Positions 35,876-44,356 of a DNA stretch of 64,000 nt are shown here, one piece after another. This stretch comes from MPNP01 sp965221445 (GTDB lineage: Bacteria > Pseudomonadota > Alphaproteobacteria > Rhodobacterales > Rhodobacteraceae). Below the pieces are notes generated by a model, which saw only the letters and a list, made by a program, of their open reading frames with translations, did no database searches and was not told the DNA's origin. How positions within the stretch are numbered: the first letter of the stretch is position 1; each line of letters opens with the position of its first letter. The translations under genes and the position numbers were made by a program. The DNA is taken from the NCBI GenBank assembly GCA_965221445.1, contig CBDCSF010000013.1, forward strand, positions 186,001 through 250,000, in the 5' to 3' direction.

Positions 35876-36440
35876 TTATCGGCAATTAATTATAACAACC
35901 TTGAGAGATCCCAAGGGAGGGGCTAAGCAGACCCAGCAATTTATACTCCCACTAACCGAATTGTTTATGTTGGCGTCACTTGTTTGTCTAGTGGGTTCGA
36001 TATTTACTTCCCTACAAATTCAACTCTTTCCAACTGATGATCCATCCACATTTGTCCTTGGCAGGATTTCACCCTTTTCAGTAACGATTTACAGTTTTTT
36101 AAGCTTTGCTATTTTAATTTTGGGAACCTTCCTGGTCGGCAAGTTATTTAGAGGGCAGGGATCACTGATAGCCACCCTTTTCAACCTTACACTTATCCAG
36201 ACCATTATGGTTGGAGTTCAATTATTGAATATTGTTGTCGGAATAATACTTCCGGCATCAATTGCCAATTGGGTTGGAATTGCTGGATTTGCCTACTTTA
36301 TATTTCTGTTTTGTATCTTTGTTGCAGAATTGCACAAATTCAGATCCCCACTAATGGTCTTTTTAGGTTCCATTGGCTTTTTCCTTATCTTGATATTGGT
36401 ACTCGGTTCGATAGTAATTTGGTTGATGTCAAGTGTTTAG
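35865..36440 (+). CDS. Yip1-family membrane protein B
   Basis: The 191-residue membrane protein has about five helices after a short N-terminal segment DPKGGAKQTQQFILPLTE, typical of Yip1-family proteins (LFMLASLVCLVGSIF, VTIYSFLSFAILILGTFLVG, IMVGVQLLNIVVGIILP, IAGFAYFIFLFCIFV and IGFFLILILVLGSIVIWL). It overlaps both neighbours, ending 8 bases inside sufS. It and the preceding gene may form a hetero-oligomer. Role in Fe-S assembly is unproven. Confidence 0.75.
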   Translation: MTDSYRQLIITTLRDPKGGAKQTQQFILPLTELFMLASLVCLVGSIFTSLQIQLFPTDDPSTFVLGRISPFSVTIYSFLSFAILILGTFLVGKLFRGQGSLIATLFNLTLIQTIMVGVQLLNIVVGIILPASIANWVGIAGFAYFIFLFCIFVAELHKFRSPLMVFLGSIGFFLILILVLGSIVIWLMSSV

Positions 36441-37662
36441 CAAAAGTGAAATCACAAGGATTAGAAACGATTTTCCTATCCTTGCTACCAAAATTAACAA
36501 CAACCAGTTGGTTTATCTGGATAACGGTGCTTCAGCCCAAAAACCGCAAAAGGTGATAGATGCCATTGGAAATTTCTACCAAAATGAATATGCCAACGTT
36601 CACAGGGGGCTGCATCATTTATCGAATATTGCTACTGAAAAGTATGAGGAGGTTAGAAGCAAGATAGCCCGGTTTATAAATGCCCGTAGTCATAATGAGA
36701 TTGTTTATACAACTGGATCCACTGAGGGTATAAACCTTGTCGCTTATAGTTGGGCATCGCCCAGGCTTGAGCCCGGTGATGAAATAATACTTTCTGTGCT
36801 GGAGCACCATGCCAACATAGTTCCATGGAATTTTTTACGCGAACGCAATGGTGTTGTAATCAAGTGGGTTGAACCGGACGCATATGGGAATTTGGATCCC
36901 CAGGATTTTCAGGATAAAATAACCAGCAGGACGAGATTAATCGCTGTTACTCAGGTTTCAAATGTTCTGGGAACAATTGTGGACGTGAAATCAATTATTG
37001 AAATTGCTCACAGTTGTGGGGTCCCAGTTTTGATAGATGCTTCACAGTCGGCAGTTCATCAAACCATAGATGTCCAATATCTTGATGCAGATTTTCTGGT
37101 CTTTACTGGTCATAAGATTTATGGCCCAACAGCATCTGGTGCCCTTTACGTAAAAGAGGATTTACTCTCCCAGTTCATCCCCTTCAGGGGTGGGGGAATA
37201 ATGATTGATGAAGTCACCAGGGACAAAATCAGTTATGCACGACCACCCAGGATGCTTGAAGCTGGTACCCCTGCTATAGTACAGATGATCGGTCTGGGTG
37301 CTGCTATTGATTATGTATCAGAACTGGGAATGAAAAGTATTCAGTCGCATGAAAATGCTGTGAAAGATTATGCCCTGGAAAGGTTTTCGGAATTGAATTG
37401 GCTTGAACTTTCCGGGACTCCAACAGACCAGGCAGCGATATTTTCCTTTACCATAGGAGAGATAGCCCATCCTCATGACCTTTCCACGATTCTGGATCAA
37501 AGTGGAATAGCCGTGAGGGCAGGGCATCATTGTGCCCAACCCCTTATGAACTTTCTGGGAGTTAGTGCTACTTGTCGTGCATCCTTCGCCTTATACAACA
37601 CCAAGGAGGAGGTTGATAAATTGGTCGAAGGACTAATTCTTTGCAGAAAGTTGTTTAACTAA
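36433..37662 (+). CDS. sufS: Cysteine desulfurase SufS
   Basis: The 409-residue class-II group desulfurase delivers persulfide sulfur to the SufBCD scaffold. It has VYLDNGASAQKP, TTGSTEGINLVAYSW, the PLP lysine in FTGHKIYGPTASG, and the catalytic cysteine in RAGHHCAQPLM. The start is GTG 36433, overlapping the preceding gene by 8 bases. No SufE/SufU, SufT or SufA gene follows; phoR comes next after 50 bases. Confidence 0.96.
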   Translation: MFSKSEITRIRNDFPILATKINNNQLVYLDNGASAQKPQKVIDAIGNFYQNEYANVHRGLHHLSNIATEKYEEVRSKIARFINARSHNEIVYTTGSTEGINLVAYSWASPRLEPGDEIILSVLEHHANIVPWNFLRERNGVVIKWVEPDAYGNLDPQDFQDKITSRTRLIAVTQVSNVLGTIVDVKSIIEIAHSCGVPVLIDASQSAVHQTIDVQYLDADFLVFTGHKIYGPTASGALYVKEDLLSQFIPFRGGGIMIDEVTRDKISYARPPRMLEAGTPAIVQMIGLGAAIDYVSELGMKSIQSHENAVKDYALERFSELNWLELSGTPTDQAAIFSFTIGEIAHPHDLSTILDQSGIAVRAGHHCAQPLMNFLGVSATCRASFALYNTKEEVDKLVEGLILCRKLFN

Positions 37663-37711
37663 GCGCCTTTCAGGAATCTTATTCTTAATTATCTCAAATT
37701 GCCTGATTAAA

Positions 37712-38773
37712 ATGCAAGATCAGCTTAGTTCACTTCAAGAAATAATAAATGGACTACCGATTCCGGTTATTCTTGTTGATAAATCCATGAGGATAATAGC
37801 AGCCAATAATGAGGCAACAAATTATTTTAATTCACATTTAGCCGGGAACTCCCTTTACCTACTATTTAGACAGCCTGAAGTTTTAGACAGTATTGATCAG
37901 GCCTTTTCAGAGAGAAAGGTCAGGGTCACAGAAATAAATGATACTCGGAACGAATTTGAAACGACTCTCAAACTTATGTTTAATCCTGTCAGCTTGGACG
38001 GTTTAGGCAAGCAAGGATTAGTTCTTTCCCTCATCGACGAATCCCTTAGAGGAAATGCTGAGGAAATGAGAAAGGACTTCGTTGCCAATGTCAGCCATGA
38101 ACTCAAAACTCCTCTTACCGCTTTATCGGGTTTTATCGAAACTCTAAAGAAAGAAAGTTGGGATGACCCGGTGGCTCGCCGAAAATTCCTTGAGATAATT
38201 GAAAACGAAGCCTATCGCATGAATAGACTTGTTCGTGATTTATTATCACTTTCGAAGGTTGAAGTTATAGAAGGTACGGTACCTTCTAAAGAAGTAAATT
38301 TGGGTGACGTTCTTGATATTGCTAAAAATGCCTTACGGCCTTTATTTCAGGAATATGGAACAGGGATAAATCTAAAGGACATGGATCCTGATCTGGTTAT
38401 TCGTGGAGATCAGGACCAGTTAATCCAGGTTTTCAATAACCTTCTGGAAAATGCAATTAAATATGGTCCTCCAAATAGCATGATTGATGTCGGGTGTGAC
38501 CTAGTAAAGGGATATACCGATTCAGATCAGTCATGGGTCAAAGTAAGCATTAAGGATTATGGTAACGGGTTTGATCCAATCCTCATACCCAGACTAACTG
38601 AAAGGTTTTACAGGATTGATAAGCATCGATCCCGGGAAGTTGGAGGAACCGGATTAGGGCTTGCCATAGTGAAGCATATACTGAATCGTCATCAGGGAAG
38701 ATTGGAAATTGATAGCGAAATTGGCAAGGGTAGTGTTTTCTCAGTTATTCTTCCTATACAAGCGCAAGAATAG
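37712..38773 (+). CDS. phoR: Phosphate-regulon sensor histidine kinase PhoR (soluble form)
   Basis: The 353-residue kinase has a PAS domain (residues about 8-115), a HisKA domain with the phospho-acceptor H129 in NVSHELKTPLTALSG, and a HATPase domain with FNNLLENAIKYG, DYGNGFDP and GGTGLGLAIVKHI. No N-terminal membrane helices are present, unlike E. coli PhoR; truncated soluble-looking PhoR is seen in other bacteria. It is upstream of pstB, phoU and phoB, which fixes the pathway: phosphate starvation signalling to PhoB. Confidence 0.9.
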   Translation: MQDQLSSLQEIINGLPIPVILVDKSMRIIAANNEATNYFNSHLAGNSLYLLFRQPEVLDSIDQAFSERKVRVTEINDTRNEFETTLKLMFNPVSLDGLGKQGLVLSLIDESLRGNAEEMRKDFVANVSHELKTPLTALSGFIETLKKESWDDPVARRKFLEIIENEAYRMNRLVRDLLSLSKVEVIEGTVPSKEVNLGDVLDIAKNALRPLFQEYGTGINLKDMDPDLVIRGDQDQLIQVFNNLLENAIKYGPPNSMIDVGCDLVKGYTDSDQSWVKVSIKDYGNGFDPILIPRLTERFYRIDKHRSREVGGTGLGLAIVKHILNRHQGRLEIDSEIGKGSVFSVILPIQAQE

Positions 38774-38862
38774 AAGCTGGAAAATGTCAAATTTCATAAA
38801 ACTTTCAAGGTACATTGTTGCTTAAATCACTATGATGGATTGCTTATGAGGACAATTTTGAA

Positions 38863-39642
38863 TTGTTAATTGGTAGGGTTGTGACCAGATACAAAATAGT
38901 AACCGAGAATGTCAGTGTTTCCTATGCCGGGAAACAAGCACTGTTTGATGTTTCACTTGATATTCAGGACAAGACTGTAACATCTTTGATTGGTCCTTCA
39001 GGATGTGGCAAGTCAACTTTTTTAAGGTGTATCAACAGGATGAATGATACCATCCCCCAATGTGAGGTCACTGGTAAAATTGAAATTGATGGTGAGGATA
39101 TTCACAAGCGGACGGTTGATCCTGTACTTTTGAGAGCCAGGGTTGGTATGGTTTTTCAGAAACCCAATCCATTCCCGAAATCTATATTTGATAATGTAGC
39201 CTATGGACCTAGAATCCATGGGTTGGCAAATGACAGGAAGGAACTTGAAGATATAGTCGAGGGATCGCTTGTTAATGCTGCTCTTTGGGATGAGGTAAAA
39301 GATCGGTTGAATGAACCCGGTACTGGGCTTTCTGGAGGTCAACAGCAAAGATTATGTATAGCTAGAGCCATAGCCACTCAACCAGAAGTACTTCTTATGG
39401 ATGAACCTTGTTCTGCATTGGACCCAATCGCTACTTCACAGATTGAAGACTTGATAGATCAGTTAAAGAATGATTATACAGTGGTAATTGTTACCCATTC
39501 AATGTCCCAAGCCGCAAGGATTAGCCAAATGACAGCATTTTTTCATCTCGGCTATTTGGTTGAACAAAATGCAACCAATGTAATTTTTACCAATCCATCT
39601 GATGAAAAGACAGAAAGTTATATCACCGGAAGAATTGGGTGA
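38863..39642 (+). CDS. pstB: Phosphate ABC transporter ATP-binding protein PstB
   Basis: The 259-residue ABC ATPase shows Walker A GPSGCGKST, the PstB-specific LRCINRMND and VFQKPNPFPKSIFDNV, signature LSGGQQQRLCIARA and Walker B LLMDEPCSALDP. Normally it powers PstSCA phosphate uptake and signals phosphate status with PhoU to PhoR. Here the substrate-binding and permease genes pstS, pstC and pstA are missing between phoR and pstB. The start (TTG 38863, or a codon shortly after such as GTG 38881) is uncertain. Confidence 0.95.
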   Translation: MLIGRVVTRYKIVTENVSVSYAGKQALFDVSLDIQDKTVTSLIGPSGCGKSTFLRCINRMNDTIPQCEVTGKIEIDGEDIHKRTVDPVLLRARVGMVFQKPNPFPKSIFDNVAYGPRIHGLANDRKELEDIVEGSLVNAALWDEVKDRLNEPGTGLSGGQQQRLCIARAIATQPEVLLMDEPCSALDPIATSQIEDLIDQLKNDYTVVIVTHSMSQAARISQMTAFFHLGYLVEQNATNVIFTNPSDEKTESYITGRIG

Positions 39643-39656
39643 TTAAGGAGTAATTA

Positions 39657-40382
39657 ATGGAAGCAAAACATATTCATTCTGCCTTTGATGATGAGTTGGA
39701 GCAAATTACGGCTCAGCTAATTTCTATGGGAGGTTTAGTTGAAGACGCTATCAGGCTGACCAACAAATCTCTAAAAAAGAAAGATTCCGGAATAGTTAAA
39801 AAAGTAATTGATGGCGATGAAAAAATTGATCTCCTTGAAGAAAAAATTACCAATACTGCTTTTGAATTATTGGCACTGAGGCAACCACAGGCAAAAGACC
39901 TTCGGACTATTGTAGTAATTATGAAAATTGCAACAAATTTTGAACGAATTGGTGATTATACAAAAAACATTGCCAAAAGAATTAATGCAATCATCAATTT
40001 CCAGGGTCAGGAAAAAATTGCAATGGGATCGGTTCGAAGGCTTACTAAAGCTGTTCAAGGACAGTTGAAGGATACTTTGGACTCCTTTATTGAGCAGGAT
40101 ATTGAAAAAGCGGACTTTGTGATTTTGAAGGATGAAGACATTGATCAGATGTACAACGCTCTTTTTCGGGAGCACCTTACACATATGATGGAGGATCCAC
40201 GTAATATTTCAACCTCAATGCATTTGTTGTTTATTGCTAAGAATCTGGAACGAATTGGTGATCATTTAACTGGTGTTGCGGAGCAGATAATTTTTCTGGT
40301 ATCGGGTGAATTACCTAAAGACAATCGATCAAAACTGGTTTCCACCGATTTTGAGTATTTGTCAGACAGTTTGGATAATTAG
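39657..40382 (+). CDS. phoU: Phosphate signalling protein PhoU
   Basis: The 241-residue protein consists of two three-helix PhoU repeats, each with the metal-binding E/D-rich signature (VIDGDEKIDLLEEKI in the first, LKDEDIDQMYNALF in the second) and the repeated KIATNFERIGDYTKNI and FIAKNLERIGDHLTGV helices. It inhibits PhoR signalling when phosphate is plentiful. It starts 14 bases after pstB and is preceded by a GGAGT Shine-Dalgarno. Confidence 0.96.
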   Translation: MEAKHIHSAFDDELEQITAQLISMGGLVEDAIRLTNKSLKKKDSGIVKKVIDGDEKIDLLEEKITNTAFELLALRQPQAKDLRTIVVIMKIATNFERIGDYTKNIAKRINAIINFQGQEKIAMGSVRRLTKAVQGQLKDTLDSFIEQDIEKADFVILKDEDIDQMYNALFREHLTHMMEDPRNISTSMHLLFIAKNLERIGDHLTGVAEQIIFLVSGELPKDNRSKLVSTDFEYLSDSLDN

Positions 40383-40383
40383 A

Positions 40384-41073
40384 ATGGAAAAGAATTTACC
40401 AGTTGTTTTGGTGGCTGAGGATAATCAATCTCACATGGAATTGCTATCCTACAACCTTGAGAGTTCAGGGTTTAAGGTCATAAAGGCAAACAATGGTAGG
40501 GATGCCCTTGAACTGACCAAGGACCAAAAACCAGATATAGTTTTGCTCGACTGGATGTTACCCAAGATGTCAGGAATTGAAGTTTGTACCTATTTAAGGG
40601 CATCTCGAAATTTTCAAGATATTCCAGTTATAATTGTCTCAGCCAGGGAGGATGAAGAGGACAGAATTCATGGTCTGGAAACCGGTGCTGACGATTATAT
40701 AGTGAAACCCTTTTCGGTGTCTGAATTGGTTGCCAGGGTGAGGGCGAATTTGAGAAGAACTAGGCCAAGTTCCGTTGGACAAAAACTTGTCTATAAGGAT
40801 ATTGTACTGGATTCTGAACAGTTTAGGGTATACCGAGATGGGAATTTGCTGAAATTAGGCCCCACGGAATTCAACTTATTAGCCACTTTTATTGAAAAAC
40901 CAGGTAGGGTTTGGTCCAGAGATCAATTACTCGATCGAATATGGGGGAGGGATATATACGTGGAGATACGGACTGTTGATGTACATATTGGACGATTGAG
41001 GAAATCCCTGTGTCAATTTGGTGGAGAGGATTATTTAAGAACAGTACGAGGTGCAGGATACGCCTTAGGATAG
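40384..41073 (+). CDS. phoB: Phosphate-regulon response regulator PhoB
   Basis: The 229-residue OmpR-family regulator has a receiver domain with acidic pocket VAEDNQ, phospho-acceptor in VLLDWMLPKMSG, switch VSAR and K in DYIVKPFS, then a winged-helix domain with the recognition stretch VDVHIGRLRKSL. ATG 40384 gives the standard N-terminus (MEKNLPVVLVAEDN), rather than the upstream ATG 40306 that lies inside phoU. It begins one base after phoU ends. Confidence 0.96.
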   Translation: MEKNLPVVLVAEDNQSHMELLSYNLESSGFKVIKANNGRDALELTKDQKPDIVLLDWMLPKMSGIEVCTYLRASRNFQDIPVIIVSAREDEEDRIHGLETGADDYIVKPFSVSELVARVRANLRRTRPSSVGQKLVYKDIVLDSEQFRVYRDGNLLKLGPTEFNLLATFIEKPGRVWSRDQLLDRIWGRDIYVEIRTVDVHIGRLRKSLCQFGGEDYLRTVRGAGYALG

Positions 41074-41524
41074 AAAAGATGTTGATTAGCTACTATCCAA
41101 GACTCTCTAGGTGCTGGGTCATTGGTACCTAAATAAAAAGATAAACCAGCTTCAATTGTTAAAGACAATAATTGAGAAAACTTGAGAATACCCTGATTCC
41201 TTGGCTGGATTCGATTGATCAAGCAATGTTGCTTCTTTAACTTGATTCTTCTCAACTTGAAATCTACCGGCACGCTGTTCAGGAACATTTCAATTATTGA
41301 TTGAATAAATTATTTTGTGTTATATATTATGAAATGTACGGCCTCGGATGTCCCTGCTTCTTTAGCATACTACCGAGGTCAAGCTTTTTATAGGGCAGCA
41401 TACCATTTTTGGAACTTCCTTTATCTCAATTCCTTGAGTTTCCAAACCTTTCATAAACTATGTTTATGAATGTAAGCATGATTGATTTCAGCAAATGGCA
41501 GGGAATGTTCGGTAGTGGGAACAA
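41074..41524. other. Intergenic region with one weak hairpin, no clear gene
   Basis: About 450 bases follow phoB. A stem of 8 pairs (GGCCTCGG at 41340-41347 with CCGAGGTC at 41373-41380, one wobble) is followed by CTTTTTA, and could be a weak intrinsic terminator or part of a small RNA. A frame at 41031-41288 on the minus strand overlaps the phoB end and has no family-like sequence. Nothing else is recognised. Confidence 0.35.
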
Positions 41525-41734
41525 TCAACTGGTGGACAAGACAACACCGATGATGATTGCCGTGGCAGCAGTAATTATCCCGATCAGCCAGCGGGTGTTG
41601 GTAGTATCCCTTTTGGCATTGTCCTCACGCAAAAGAGCCCAGCCCTTTTCATAGCGTTCGTTCATTGCTTCCATTCGTTCTTCCATGACGGCAACCATTA
41701 ATCTCAGACTGTTCCAATTTTTCTGCTCAGGCAT
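41525..41734 (-). CDS. Small coiled-coil protein with C-terminal membrane anchor (hypothetical)
   Basis: The product of about 69 residues reads as real protein: a charged heptad-like region VAVMEERMEAMNERYEKGWA followed by DNAKRD and one strong membrane helix WLIGIITAATAIIIGVVL at the C-terminus. The layout resembles small phage XhlA-type or tail-anchored proteins. It is isolated, lacks a good Shine-Dalgarno, and the start may be ATG 41734 or TTG 41755. It could be a phage remnant. Existence is uncertain. Confidence 0.4.
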   Translation of the reverse strand: MPEQKNWNSLRLMVAVMEERMEAMNERYEKGWALLREDNAKRDTTNTRWLIGIITAATAIIIGVVLSTS

Positions 41735-41926
41735 TCCGGCAATCCTGTAATTCAACAGGTGGTTAATGAATATACCCGTAATGATGTGCTAAATAAAACA
41801 TCATTGGCTTGGAATTTCTACCTAGCTTCCATTTTTACCTCTTCCTGTTAAAATAACCAATATCATTCTGTTCATTGAAGTTTGTGTTGTATACAATTTA
41901 GTTTTGTTTCAAAGTTTAGGGAGAAA

Positions 41927-42916
41927 ATGACGGAAGTAGGGTTTTCACGACGGAAAATTGTTACACCAGCTGAACTGAGAGTGCTGAGCCAAAAATCAGA
42001 TTTAAGGGGATTTTTGCAATTGGGTTCCCATTTTGGTGCAGTGGTTGTAGCCGGTTATTTACATGCTTTGGCTTTGGGGTCATATTGGGTTCTGATAACC
42101 GGGTTTTTACTCGGCGTACTTATCAATTTTCTATATGCCGGCCAACATGAACTTTCTCATTCGACGGTGTTCAAAACCAGGTGGTTAAACGAATTTTTTG
42201 GTCGAATCATAGGCTTTATTCAATTGTTTCCCAGGGATTTCGATCAGGTGATGCATTTCGCCCACCACCAATGGACACAAGACTGGGAACGTGATGGGGA
42301 ATTAATCAGAGAGCCTTACACTCTTAAATCATATCTATTGTGGCTAATTGGAGTAACCTATTGGAGAAACAGGATTTTTGGAATGATCAGGAGAGCACGA
42401 GGAATAATTATTGAGCCTTTTATCAGGAAAGAGGAGGAGGGAAAAATTATTATTGAGTCCCGATTGCATTTATTAGGCTATCTGGTCGTGGCACTTGTAT
42501 CTATTTATCTACAATCTTGGGTAGTGCTTACTTTTTGGATTATACCGTTGTTTATTGCCAGACCAGTTCACCAACTTCAGAATACAATTGAACACCTCGG
42601 TTTAAGTCATGAGAACGACATTTTAGAAAATACTAGATCTACACGGACCAATGCATTGTTTCGGTGGCTGTGTTGGCAAATGCCATACCATACTGCCCAT
42701 CATGCATTTCCCGGAGTTCCGTTTTGGAAACTCAAGAAATTGAATGAGAAAATGGAGCAAAATGTTCCATATGTTCACCGAATGGGTTGGATTGAGTTTC
42801 AAATCGAAGTTATTAGAAAACTGGCTACCAAAGGTGAAAATGACTATCCCATGAATGAAGTTTGGATTGTACCAAATCATAATGGTAGAGATTATAAATT
42901 TCCAGCAGAGGGATAA
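41927..42916 (+). CDS. Membrane fatty-acid-desaturase-like di-iron enzyme
   Basis: The 329-residue membrane protein has the three histidine boxes of the desaturase/hydroxylase superfamily: HELSH, HFAHHQW and HTAHHAFP, with a further QNTIEHLG before the last. Hydrophobic helices lie between boxes one and two and again around LLGYLVVALVSIYL. Substrates in the family include fatty acyl chains, alkanes, sterols and carotenoids. ATG 41927 is chosen because AGGGAG lies 4-5 bases upstream; the longer frame from 41882 adds an unlikely leader. It is followed after 2 bases by a TIM-barrel gene, so the two act together. Confidence 0.83.
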   Translation: MTEVGFSRRKIVTPAELRVLSQKSDLRGFLQLGSHFGAVVVAGYLHALALGSYWVLITGFLLGVLINFLYAGQHELSHSTVFKTRWLNEFFGRIIGFIQLFPRDFDQVMHFAHHQWTQDWERDGELIREPYTLKSYLLWLIGVTYWRNRIFGMIRRARGIIIEPFIRKEEEGKIIIESRLHLLGYLVVALVSIYLQSWVVLTFWIIPLFIARPVHQLQNTIEHLGLSHENDILENTRSTRTNALFRWLCWQMPYHTAHHAFPGVPFWKLKKLNEKMEQNVPYVHRMGWIEFQIEVIRKLATKGENDYPMNEVWIVPNHNGRDYKFPAEG

Positions 42917-42918
42917 TC

Positions 42919-43770
42919 GTGTCTCAAAGCCTTAAGGTTTACACCTCATTGTGGTCCATGATGCCGCATGATGACACCGGAGAGGTGTTGGAGTTGGAGG
43001 AAATCAGCGCAATGGTTGCTGAAGCCGGATATGATGGTCTTGCAATAGATTTGGGAGCAGGGGATGTTAAATTGGCTAGAGAGATACTGCCTTTTATCAG
43101 AAAATATGACATGACCCCATTAATCGTTGCTTTTCCCAAGACAGTGGAAGCTCTTTCTGATACCCTGAAAATGGCAAAGGATTTTGGTTCACCATTTGTT
43201 GATGTGATTGGCCAAGTGATGCCAATCACCGTTGAAGGAATGATTCCTGTTATAAGGACATGGCTTGAAATGGCTGACAGAATTGAAATTCCAATTCAGT
43301 TCGAAACCCATAGAAATTGTATTACCAACGATCTATATCCAACCCTAACTCTTTTGGATGCTATACCTGAGATGAATCTTTGTGCAGATCTTTCCCATTA
43401 CGTGGTAGACAGAGAATTCAGGTTACCTTTAAGCGATAGGGACCAATCAATGATAACACGGATACTCGGCCGGTCACAGAGTTTTCAAGGTAGGGTCGCG
43501 AGTCGACAACAGATTCAGCTACAACTGAATTTTCCCCAGCATCAAAAATGGGTTAATCTGTTTAAATACTGGTGGTATGAAGGTTTTAAATCGTGGCAAC
43601 AGAGAAATAATTCCGGAGAATGCATTTTTCTGTGTGAGTTGGGTCCACCTGAATATGCAATGACTGATGAAAATGGTAAAGAGATGTCAAACCGATGGGA
43701 AGAAGCGTTGATGATCAAGGAATGGGTAAGGGGGTTTTGGTCAGAGCTCGAAGAAAGTCAAAAGATATAA
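42919..43770 (+). CDS. Sugar phosphate isomerase/epimerase-like TIM barrel
   Basis: The 283-residue protein is of the xylose-isomerase-like (AP endonuclease family 2) fold: YDGLAIDLGAGDVKLAREILPFIRKY, QFETHRNCITNDLYPTLTLLD with the E and H metal ligands, LCADLSHYVVDRE and CELGPPEYAM. Such proteins isomerise, epimerise or cleave sugars and related hydroxy-ketones. It is coupled to the desaturase-like gene (gap of 2 bases, GTG start), implying one pathway. Substrate not recognised. Confidence 0.78.
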   Translation: MSQSLKVYTSLWSMMPHDDTGEVLELEEISAMVAEAGYDGLAIDLGAGDVKLAREILPFIRKYDMTPLIVAFPKTVEALSDTLKMAKDFGSPFVDVIGQVMPITVEGMIPVIRTWLEMADRIEIPIQFETHRNCITNDLYPTLTLLDAIPEMNLCADLSHYVVDREFRLPLSDRDQSMITRILGRSQSFQGRVASRQQIQLQLNFPQHQKWVNLFKYWWYEGFKSWQQRNNSGECIFLCELGPPEYAMTDENGKEMSNRWEEALMIKEWVRGFWSELEESQKI

Positions 43771-43859
43771 ATCCATTAGGCCGATAATATATATTATGTT
43801 AAATAAACGTATTTCCTTTTGTGGTAGGCACTCTGGAACTTCAAAATGGGTAATTTGAA

Positions 43860-44297
43860 ATGAATTCTATACTTATAATTAATGGTCCAAATCTAAATAT
43901 GCTGGGATTAAGAGAACAAGATCATTACGGTCCCCTAACTTGGGAACAAGTCAACCAACAATGCAAGGATTTAGCTGAGGAATTGGGGATTTCGATTGAG
44001 ACCAAACAATCTAACAGCGAAGGAACTGTAGTTGATTTTATCCAGCAGGCACCTGACCAGCACCAGGGAATCATTTTAAATGCGGGAGCATTCACCCATA
44101 CTTCAATAGCCCTTGTAGATGCTATCCACGCTGTTAAGTTGCCGGTGGTAGAAGTACATATGTCCAATATTTATGCACGTGAAGAATTTAGGAAGCACTC
44201 CTACATTTCTCCTGTGGCTATTGGCGGTATTTTTGGATTTGGTCCAGAAAGCTACCTTCTTGCTTTACGAGCTATTGACCAACATTTAAAATCCTAG
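43860..44297 (+). CDS. aroQ: 3-dehydroquinate dehydratase, type II
   Basis: The 145-residue dodecameric enzyme dehydrates 3-dehydroquinate, next after AroB in the shikimate pathway. It has the N-terminal INGPNLNMLGLRE, the reactive-tyrosine loop, ILNAGAFTHTSIALVDAI, the catalytic histidine in VEVHMSNIYAREEFRKHS and AIGGIFGFG. It is distant from aroKB in the window. In many alphaproteobacteria it is followed by accB/accC; that is not the case here. Confidence 0.95.
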   Translation: MNSILIINGPNLNMLGLREQDHYGPLTWEQVNQQCKDLAEELGISIETKQSNSEGTVVDFIQQAPDQHQGIILNAGAFTHTSIALVDAIHAVKLPVVEVHMSNIYAREEFRKHSYISPVAIGGIFGFGPESYLLALRAIDQHLKS

Positions 44298-44356
44298 GTT
44301 TCTCGGCCCCATTCAAGATATCAGGGATCTAGAGTGATCCTTGACACATAAAGGAC

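Noticed and set aside
41031..41288. Minus-strand 85-codon frame after phoB
   Set aside because: It overlaps the phoB end, lacks a convincing start and shows no family-like pattern.
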